From contig NZ_VMSB01000001.1 in NCBI RefSeq assembly GCF_009858245.1, forward strand, positions 2,232,001 to 2,296,000: 64,000 nucleotides of DNA. The letters run 5' to 3'. Each line of letters starts with the position of its first letter. The stretch's first letter is position 1. Below are positions 42,605 to 49,247 of the stretch, in pieces. The notes beneath the pieces were generated by a model, which saw only the letters and a program-made list of their open reading frames with translations, was not told where the DNA came from and ran no database searches. The stretch is from Ornithinibacter aureus. GTDB taxonomy: Bacteria > Actinomycetota > Actinomycetes > Actinomycetales > Dermatophilaceae. Position numbers and translations under genes: made by a program.

Positions 42605-44124
42605 CCGTATCTCCTCGTGATGGCGGCCCAGGTGGCCTGGGTGGTGGGGATGGTGATGACGTCGGCGTCGGCGAGCAGCTGCTGCCCGGCTTCGGCGAGG
42701 ACGAGGCGGGTCTCGGGGTCGATCGCGGCGTCGAAGGCGCGCACGTGTCGGTCGGCGATGAACGGTCGCGGGCTGGTGAACGCCGGCCCGTGCGTGAATC
42801 GCGTCCAGATCCATGCCAACGCGAGTTCGCGTCCGGGGTGGCCGTCGATGTCGGGTAGCCGGTCGGTGGCGAGGGGTAGCCGCGGCAGAGAGATGATGGG
42901 TCGGAGGGTGTCGCGTCGACGCTGGTAGTCGACCAAGCCGCCGGTGACGAGGACGTCGACGGCGTCGGTGAGGCGGGCGGCGTCGAGGTCGTGGATGCCG
43001 CGGCCGAGGCGTATGCCGTCGAGCAGGAGGCTGGTGTCGGTGTCGGTTTCACCGAAGGCGTGACAGGCGCGGGCTGAGGACGTAGGGCCGTCGTGGACGT
43101 GGGTGAGCAGCATGTGCAGCGCGATCGCGCAGTGCCAGCGGACGCGCCACAGTGCCGGGTCGGGCAGGCTGTCCTCACCAGGTGCGGGCAGCAGCGCGGG
43201 GACGTGGTCGGGGTGTATGCCGTGCCGCCTCACCTGGTGGGTCAGCTGAGTGATGAGCCACTGCAGTCGGCGGGCATCCTCGCGGTTGTACCCGGCCAGG
43301 ATCGGCGCCGTTGTTGGTGTTGCAGGCGGTCGGCGCGGGAGGTACTTGCGGGCGTTGGGGACGTGCTGCGGCGGGACGGTGAGCGTTTGCCCGCGGCGAC
43401 GGCGTTGCGCACCTTCGCGTAGGAGTTGGTCACGGAGGTGGCCGGACCGCAGCGCGGGTGCGGCGGCAGAGACGATGACGGCGACCGTGCCGGGATCTGG
43501 GCTGGGGAACACGCCCCACCGACGGGCGGCGGCAACGTCGAAATCGGGCAGGCCATCGGGGCGCTCAGGCCACTGGTCGTCGATGGTCTGAGCCACGACG
43601 GCGCACACCCGACGGAACGACCCGAGCCGGAGACGGGCCGACTGATGGTTGACCGACGCCTCAGCCAGCGACGTGAGCTCGCCGACCAGGTCCAGCAGTC
43701 GATCAGACGCCTCCTGCGGGAGCACGGCGCGACGGCGAGCCGGGACGAGCAGGACCTGGCAGGCGCGGCATACCGGGGAGAGGGCGGTCTGCCAGAGCAA
43801 CTCGCGGCGACCGGTCAGGGCCGTGCAGCGCGAACACACCCACTCGACGCTGAAGTGCAGACGCCACCCGCCCCGGTGCGTGGGACCCCGACCGCGAACC
43901 GTCGGCGGATAGCGATCCATCGTCAGACGCGCCGCTGCACCGGCGTCGAGGCCGGCGAGGGCAGCGACAGTGCCCAGTTCATCTTCGGGAACTCCGACGT
44001 CGTGCCGGTGTGCTGGGAGGACCCGACGGCGAGTCACGCCGTTGGCCTCGGCGAGGCGCCCGGCATACGCAGTGAGTGGCTCGCCGGGCTGGGGCGTGGG
44101 CCGCACGGGAAGCAGCGCTGTCAT
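42601..44124 (-). CDS. TniQ-family protein (shorter, divergent copy)
   Basis: A 507-residue TniQ-like protein. The N-terminus PTPQPGEPLTAYAGRLAEANGV is a typical TniQ start. The zinc region is altered: EWVCSRCTALTGRRELLWQT and LSPVCRACQVLLVPARR lack the C-x2-H and the last C-x2-C of the classical set, so one metal site may be lost. The C-terminal two thirds have helix-rich, unrecognised sequence. Two TniQ proteins in one Tn7-like element usually mean two target-selection pathways. Overlaps the TnsC gene by four bases. Confidence 0.7.
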   Translation of the reverse strand: MTALLPVRPTPQPGEPLTAYAGRLAEANGVTRRRVLPAHRHDVGVPEDELGTVAALAGLDAGAAARLTMDRYPPTVRGRGPTHRGGWRLHFSVEWVCSRCTALTGRRELLWQTALSPVCRACQVLLVPARRRAVLPQEASDRLLDLVGELTSLAEASVNHQSARLRLGSFRRVCAVVAQTIDDQWPERPDGLPDFDVAAARRWGVFPSPDPGTVAVIVSAAAPALRSGHLRDQLLREGAQRRRRGQTLTVPPQHVPNARKYLPRRPPATPTTAPILAGYNREDARRLQWLITQLTHQVRRHGIHPDHVPALLPAPGEDSLPDPALWRVRWHCAIALHMLLTHVHDGPTSSARACHAFGETDTDTSLLLDGIRLGRGIHDLDAARLTDAVDVLVTGGLVDYQRRRDTLRPIISLPRLPLATDRLPDIDGHPGRELALAWIWTRFTHGPAFTSPRPFIADRHVRAFDAAIDPETRLVLAEAGQQLLADADVITIPTTQATWAAITRRYG

Positions 44125-45167
44125 CGCCGTGTCTTCCGTGACGCGGTGGCTGCGTCGATCTGTCCGTCGAGCGAGCGATCGCTGAGGTCGACCGAGTCGA
44201 GGTCGTCGTGGGTAATGACGCTGCGCCGGTCGTGGACGGCGTCCAGGACGGAGCGGGCGACGAGTCTCGTGGCCTCGCCGACGAAACCTTGCGTGCGCCG
44301 CCAGATGTGCTGGGCCAACTTGGCGACGAAGAGGTCGGGCGCCGCGTTGGGCAGATGCTGGAGCGGTCGGTTGCCGACCATCGCGAGAAGGTCTTGCCAG
44401 GCCGCCTTCTTCTCGATCGTGGTGATCTGGAAGGCGTCGATGGTCATCGTCGTCAGCCGGGCCCTGATCTGCGGGTCGTCAAGGATGGCGGTGCTCTCCA
44501 AGTGAGCGCCGACCAGGATGACCGTGCCCTTGTTGACCTCGCCGAGTTCGGTGTTGAGGAACTTGATGTAGTCCAGCACTGCTCGGCCCTGAGCGCTCGT
44601 AGTGCGAAGCATGTGAGCGTCGTCCAAGATCACGACCTGAACCCCGTGCATTCGCAGCGCGTGGAGCACCCGGGTGGTCGTTGTCCGGGCAAGGCCTTCG
44701 GGTGGATAGCCGAGGTAAAGCAAGATCAGCGCATTGATCTCTTTGATCGAGCTCGACGCCATGAGTGTCACGTAGACGACCGGCACCCAGTCCGCAATCA
44801 CGCCGGGCTGTGGCGACCAGGTGGGACGCTCCTCTTTCGCCTTGCCACCCAGTACGCCGCGGTACACGCCGAACCCCCAGTGCTTGAGCAGCGTGGACTT
44901 ACCCGCCGAGAACGGTGCGGTGACCGCGATCATGGGCATCGCTCCCGGCGGTCGGAGCCGGTTCGTCGTGACAATGTCGTCGAGGTGAGCGGCGACCGCC
45001 TCCATGGGCTTGGAGACGACGATCGTCGCGTTCATCGCCACCCTAAGACGACAGAGGTAGTCCTCTCTGCCCTCTCCGGACAGTCCGACGAAGTCGGTGC
45101 TGGAGACCGGGTCGGGCCATGTGGGAGCCGGAGTGGTTGCCTGTCGATGCCAGTCGTGCGCGTCCAC
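44121..45167 (-). CDS. tnsC: TnsC/TniB-like AAA+ transposition regulator
   Basis: A 348-residue AAA+ ATPase. Walker A is APFSAGKSTLLKH (near residue 88), Walker B is VVILDDAHML (near 180), and sensor-type ILVGAHLES and the arginine-finger region DDPQIRARLTTM follow. The N-terminal 60 residues and C-terminal lid fit the TniB group. It would polymerise on target DNA marked by TniQ and activate TnsB. The GTG start at 45167 lies one base after the tnsB stop. Length and motifs are intact. Confidence 0.85.
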   Translation of the reverse strand: MDAHDWHRQATTPAPTWPDPVSSTDFVGLSGEGREDYLCRLRVAMNATIVVSKPMEAVAAHLDDIVTTNRLRPPGAMPMIAVTAPFSAGKSTLLKHWGFGVYRGVLGGKAKEERPTWSPQPGVIADWVPVVYVTLMASSSIKEINALILLYLGYPPEGLARTTTTRVLHALRMHGVQVVILDDAHMLRTTSAQGRAVLDYIKFLNTELGEVNKGTVILVGAHLESTAILDDPQIRARLTTMTIDAFQITTIEKKAAWQDLLAMVGNRPLQHLPNAAPDLFVAKLAQHIWRRTQGFVGEATRLVARSVLDAVHDRRSVITHDDLDSVDLSDRSLDGQIDAATASRKTRR

Positions 45168-45168
45168 G

Positions 45169-47376
45169 TCACACCATCTCTCGGTAGTTGGGCCAGGACT
45201 CTTCGCCGGTCTCCTGAGCCGGCTCGGCCGCCTCCGGATGATGGTCTGAATGGGCGTTCGACAAGCGAGGTGAGGGGAAGCGGAGAACGCCGTGGCGTGA
45301 CTCCTCAAGCGCCCGTGTGGCTGCAGCAGCCTCGGCATGGTCCACGAGGGCCTTCTCGTGACGTAGGCGGGCGGCCGTGAGTTTGGCGCGCCACTCGTCC
45401 ATGTCAGAGGCCGCCGTGAGCTGGGTCAGCTCGTCGATGAGTTCGAGCATGACTTTGCGCTTGGACAGGACGTTGTTGCCGCCACGCTCGCGCAGGAGCC
45501 GGCGCGCCTCATCGATGACGACATCGGTCAGGGGCGCATGGACAAGGTGGGATTCGCGCCACTCCAGTTGCTGGACGCGGTCGGTGAATGGGTGCCTGAT
45601 CCACAGGTGTTGCCGTTGCCGGTGATCGTAGAGGAACGGCATCCGGTCGTCACCGGCCCGGAAGGTGCCCGGCCTGAGCTGGCGAAGTTCGTCGAGGATC
45701 TCTCCGTCGTAGGTCAGGCCGCGATACTCGACGCCCGCATGGCCGATCTTGAGCCAGCGCTTGGGCAGGAACTGGTAGATGAGGTCGGGCCGTTGCGGGA
45801 CGACGATGTTGCCGACGGCGGGCAGCAGCATGTCGAATCGTTCAAGGGGCGTGAAGTGACCTGCCTCCATGCCGGGCAGACGTATGCCGTCGTGCGGGGA
45901 TCGGTGGTAGTCGAGGGCGATGAACCGGTGGAGGTGCTCCTCGAGTTCCTGAGCGGTGAGCAGCGGCTTGTCGGCGATCATGACCGTGCGGCCGCGTTCG
46001 GTGACCCTTCGGCCCTTGAAGCCGGGAATCTGCTGACATGCACGTTGGAGGCTCTCGTGCCAGCGCTCAACATGCGAGTTGTCAATTGGACGACTCCCCC
46101 GCGAGGGGAGCAGGTCGGTGCCGAAGTCGGTGAGGAGCGCACGGAGGTCCGCGGACAAAAAGATGCCTCCGTTGTCGGCGCGGAGCGACATCATGCACAC
46201 CGCAGGCTTGATGTGCTCACCCCGAATGGCGCGGCCCGTGTTGGGTTTCGGCGGTCGGTGCGCGTAGAGCGGCCGCCCGTCGAAGTCCAAGCTGACCGGC
46301 AGGCCGCACCAGCGGAAGCTGTCGATCGTCACTTCGTCATCTCCCGTGACCAGCATCGACATCGGGCGCATCGCGTCGTAGAGGCTGAGGCTGGCCTCAA
46401 ACGAGGTCGCGCTGCGCGGCACGACGCGGAGCGCGACGATGACGCGGGTGGGCACGGAGATGACGGTGATGACCTCGACCGAGTAGACGCGTCCTGTGAG
46501 TGGGTCGATGACGAAGCCGTCCCACCTGGTGACGTCAACGGCGAGATGCCCTGGGTGGATCGCGGGGTAGCTGCGTCTGCCGGAGCTCTTTCGGAGTTCC
46601 TTGCCTCGGTTCTGTCGAGTGGTGTTCCCGATGGCCCTCATCCGCGCCGAGAGGTACTCCTGCAGCAGCCTTTGCGGCAGGTGCACGTCCGTGATGCCTT
46701 GGAGCTTCAACTGCACGCGGATCTGCCGCTCGACTTCCTTCTGGTTGTCGAGGCTGACGTCCCCGTCGTAGCGAGAGAAGATCTCATCGGCGACGCGGAG
46801 GAACCTCGGGTCGAGGGCGTCGAAGCCCTGGACCCCCTTGGTCTTGCGGCCGTCGACAAGACCTCGGAGGCCCTCGCGCTGCCATGCCTTGACCCAGAGG
46901 CGCACCGTGCTCTCCGACACTGACTCCGAGATGAGTTCGCCGGCTTGGACCCGTCGCATGATGATTCGGTCGGTGCCTCGCTCCACGGACAGTTGTCGCG
47001 CCATCCGACGGATACGGACGGTCAGGCTGACGCCGTATCCATCGCCGAAAGGGTGGAAGGGTTCGCCTGGTCTGGCGAAGTCGGGCAGTCCGTCGCGGTA
47101 GCCGGTGAGGATCTCCAAGACCACTTCGAGCCGTGCAAGAGCTTCGAGGCGGACGGCCGTGGGGAGGCCGCTCCACCATGGCTCAAGCGCGAGGTGGACA
47201 CCTTGGACTCCTGTTTCGTCGGTTCCGCGTGCCTCGAGTTGGTCCCAGCGGACCTCTTCTTCCTCCCCAACGACCGTCTTGACGCGTATGCCGTAGCGCT
47301 CGATACCGAGAACGAGAACCGGCCCGTTCGGCATGAGCAGCCTCATGCCTTTGGCGATGAAGACTTCGTGGCTCAC
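45169..47376 (-). CDS. tnsB: TnsB/TniA-like DDE transposase
   Basis: A 735-residue transposase. The N-terminus carries HTH regions (ISESVSESTVRLWVKAWQRE). The integrase core has HLAVDVTRWDGFVIDPLTGR (first D), CMMSLRADNGGIFLS (second D) and PIDNSHVERWHESLQRACQ (E), so the DDE triad is complete. A mu-C type barrel follows around RPDLIYQFLPKRWLKIGHAG, and a long tail ends in WPNYREMV, which may touch TnsC. The GTG start at 47376 overlaps the tnsA stop. It performs strand transfer at transposon ends. Confidence 0.88.
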   Translation of the reverse strand: MSHEVFIAKGMRLLMPNGPVLVLGIERYGIRVKTVVGEEEEVRWDQLEARGTDETGVQGVHLALEPWWSGLPTAVRLEALARLEVVLEILTGYRDGLPDFARPGEPFHPFGDGYGVSLTVRIRRMARQLSVERGTDRIIMRRVQAGELISESVSESTVRLWVKAWQREGLRGLVDGRKTKGVQGFDALDPRFLRVADEIFSRYDGDVSLDNQKEVERQIRVQLKLQGITDVHLPQRLLQEYLSARMRAIGNTTRQNRGKELRKSSGRRSYPAIHPGHLAVDVTRWDGFVIDPLTGRVYSVEVITVISVPTRVIVALRVVPRSATSFEASLSLYDAMRPMSMLVTGDDEVTIDSFRWCGLPVSLDFDGRPLYAHRPPKPNTGRAIRGEHIKPAVCMMSLRADNGGIFLSADLRALLTDFGTDLLPSRGSRPIDNSHVERWHESLQRACQQIPGFKGRRVTERGRTVMIADKPLLTAQELEEHLHRFIALDYHRSPHDGIRLPGMEAGHFTPLERFDMLLPAVGNIVVPQRPDLIYQFLPKRWLKIGHAGVEYRGLTYDGEILDELRQLRPGTFRAGDDRMPFLYDHRQRQHLWIRHPFTDRVQQLEWRESHLVHAPLTDVVIDEARRLLRERGGNNVLSKRKVMLELIDELTQLTAASDMDEWRAKLTAARLRHEKALVDHAEAAAATRALEESRHGVLRFPSPRLSNAHSDHHPEAAEPAQETGEESWPNYREMV

Positions 47377-48140
47377 GCCGAAGCCGCCGTTGGGGGTATT
47401 GATAGCGGCGTTTGCCGACTCAGGTGCTTGTCGAGGTCGCAGAGGAGGTCGCCCCGCCAGATGGCATGCCACATGGACGCCGTGAGGTGCCCGCCCTCGT
47501 CATCAGTGGCGAGGACTCCGCCGATCGACGTGAGCCGGGTGTCACCAACGATCGTCGCCAAGCGTGTGGCGTAGGCGGCGGGCTCGCGCCGGAAACCGTG
47601 CAGCCACATGAGATTGCCTTTTCGCACACGGGTCAGCCCGGCAAAGACCTCGTATCGCCAGCCCAGGTCGTGACAAGCTCGACCGGTCAGGTCGGCTTTG
47701 ATCTTGAAGTCGTCGTCTTGGCGGCGTATGGCCCGAACGTCCCAGATCGTGACGATCCCGTGGCTATCCACGCTCAGCAGGTCTGGAGTGTGCTCGAGCC
47801 GGCGACGTGCCCGCTTTGCCGGGAGCCGCAGACGCATCGGCTGCGATACCAGCCACGTGACGTCTGGGCGCCGGTCAAGTTCGCGAAGGAGGTCATGCTC
47901 CAGTCCCGATTCGAGCCTGATGTGGCCACCAGTGGTAGTCGAGTAGGCGTACACCGGAACGTGTCGCGACTTGGCCGTCGATTTCGGCGCTCTGACGCGC
48001 ACGAGCGAGTGCGGGTCTGGAGGATGCTCACCGTTCCAGGCTTGAGTGCCTTCGCCGACGTCGAACCACCAGTCGACGGGATCGTCGGTCAGCACCACAG
48101 GGGGTGGCTGCCTTCGGGCAGCGCGAATAGACTTGGGCAC
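47373..48140 (-). CDS. tnsA: TnsA-like heteromeric transposase endonuclease subunit
   Basis: A 255-residue endonuclease. The catalytic domain reads IRLESGLEHDLLRELDRRPD (E), VSQPMRLRLP, LEHTPDLLSVDSHGIVTIWD (D) and VRAIRR, then FKIKADLTGRACHDLGWRYE. The usual D-V-K of restriction-fold nucleases is D-V-R here, as seems common in actinobacterial TnsA. TnsA cuts the 5' strands so the element moves by cut-and-paste rather than forming cointegrates. It is the first gene of the operon; a strong hairpin lies 45 bases upstream in its leader. Confidence 0.75.
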   Translation of the reverse strand: MPKSIRAARRQPPPVVLTDDPVDWWFDVGEGTQAWNGEHPPDPHSLVRVRAPKSTAKSRHVPVYAYSTTTGGHIRLESGLEHDLLRELDRRPDVTWLVSQPMRLRLPAKRARRRLEHTPDLLSVDSHGIVTIWDVRAIRRQDDDFKIKADLTGRACHDLGWRYEVFAGLTRVRKGNLMWLHGFRREPAAYATRLATIVGDTRLTSIGGVLATDDEGGHLTASMWHAIWRGDLLCDLDKHLSRQTPLSIPPTAASA

Positions 48141-48184
48141 GACGGCACCCTTCGTTTCTGTCCAGTTATCTTGGGACCGTCGCC

Positions 48185-48218
48185 CGAAGCCGTACCCGTT
48201 CCCGCGGGTGCGGCTTCG
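48185..48218 (-). promoter_or_regulatory. 14-bp hairpin in the tnsA leader
   Basis: CGAAGCCGTACCCG (48185-48198) pairs with CGGGTGCGGCTTCG (48205-48218), one mismatch, six-base loop. It lies 45 bases upstream of the tnsA start, so if transcription begins further upstream it could attenuate the operon. It could also be part of the transposon end. The remaining 48141-48476 region has a TATATT box at 48437-48442 that may serve the divergent gene. Confidence 0.45.
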
Positions 48219-48476
48219 CCTTTCGGTATGGCTTGGTCTCGGTGTCCACGATAGACGCGGCTGAGCCCCGGCACAAGGCTCACGCGCACAAAATAGTTGC
48301 CTGATGTGCCGGTGTGAGGATGGCAGCTTCTTCTCGCTGCGGATGTCCGCTCAGACCGCTTTCACCGAGTGTCAAGGCCGCCCGCTCACCGACCGCGCAA
48401 GTCAAGACGTTGGCGCAGGTCAATCCGTCTGTTCTCTATATTGTGCATTCATCACGCCTGCCCCTAGGCTCTATGC

Positions 48477-48989
48477 ATGAGTATGCAACCTCGCGGTACG
48501 ATGGCCCCGCAAGCAAGCCTCCGAGGTCTAACCAGCCTCACCCGAACAAGCGGAGCTCACCACTCCGTGAAGGAGACTGACCATCTCCGCGATCGAGAGC
48601 CATCGACGCCCGTGCCTAAAAAGCGGATCAATACAGCCGTACCGCCGGATGCTGATGTCCCTGCGGTAGCCGCGGCGCTACCCACAGCAGTGGCACTCCC
48701 CTCGGGCTTTCGATGCCTGAACCCGACGTGCTCTTCAGGGGCGCTCATCCACTGGGCCGAAGAGCGTGGGAGACCCAGGCTCTTCTGCTCATCGTCGTGC
48801 CGCAGCGCCTACGAGTATGAGCGAGCCGAACTTCTCCTGGACCTGGAAACTGTCGAGAGCGCACTAGCTGGGTCCACGGGAACGTACAGACAACAGCGAG
48901 CGGTCGAGTCGGCCCACCGTCAGCTGACATGGGCTCTTCTGCGTTACCCGTACGAACCCACCAAGAACCAAGTGCGAGCGGCCCGGTAA
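48477..48989 (+). CDS. Hypothetical protein with a cysteine motif, divergent from tnsA
   Basis: A protein of 125-170 residues, depending on start (ATG 48477, GTG 48567 or GTG 48612). The core reads FRCLNPTCSSGALIHWAEERGRPRLFCSSS then CRSAYEYERAEL: C-x4-C, then C-x3-C, like a CGNR-type zinc knuckle, followed by a long helix with LLDLETVESALAGSTGTYRQ. This could be a small DNA-binding regulator. It sits between the Tn7-like operon and the Druantia-like operon, and may control either. No family recognised. Confidence 0.55.
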   Translation: MSMQPRGTMAPQASLRGLTSLTRTSGAHHSVKETDHLRDREPSTPVPKKRINTAVPPDADVPAVAAALPTAVALPSGFRCLNPTCSSGALIHWAEERGRPRLFCSSSCRSAYEYERAELLLDLETVESALAGSTGTYRQQRAVESAHRQLTWALLRYPYEPTKNQVRAAR

Positions 48990-49247
48990 GCGGAAAGCCG
49001 CTACCGCCGTGGCGGCCAGTCGGCGCCGCAAGCCCTCGATGTCGGTACCCCCAAGTAGCGTGGAGGGACTGACGCGCTTGGAGAATGAGGAGCGATCGCT
49101 ATGGACAGGTGCGACTGCGGACAGCGCCCACTGCGCTCCTCCCATCGTGATCGTGGGAATTCGCCCTCGAATGCAGCATCAGGCATTTCCGACTTGGAGC
49201 TCTTCGACCTCGCCTCTTGGGGTCCCCCGGCACGGGGGTGAGTATGG
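48990..49247. other. Intergenic region upstream of the helicase operon
   Basis: I see no convincing gene. The promoter of the 49248-59948 operon should lie here. A GGGGGTGAG stretch about 10 bases before the ATG at 49248 may act as ribosome binding site. Confidence 0.3.

Larger units (their letters stand above)
37593..48140 (-). mobile_element. Tn7-like transposon core with SIR2 cargo, ends not located
   Basis: TnsA, TnsB, TnsC and two TniQ proteins are encoded head to tail with 4-base overlaps or a 1-base gap, plus three accessory genes; the SIR2 pair follows. In Tn7-like elements the tnsA side lies next to one end and cargo follows the last tniQ, so one end should lie in 48141-48476 and the other beyond the SIR2 gene. 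I could not identify TnsB-binding repeats by eye, so the limits given are those of the genes only. Confidence 0.6.

Noticed and set aside
46945-47574. Plus-strand open frames over tnsB
   Set aside because: Shadows of a transposase with a complete DDE triad on the other strand.
39614-48140. CRISPR-associated transposon
   Set aside because: TnsA, B, C and TniQ are present, but no Cas genes or repeat-spacer array are seen; two TniQ proteins suggest protein-guided targeting.
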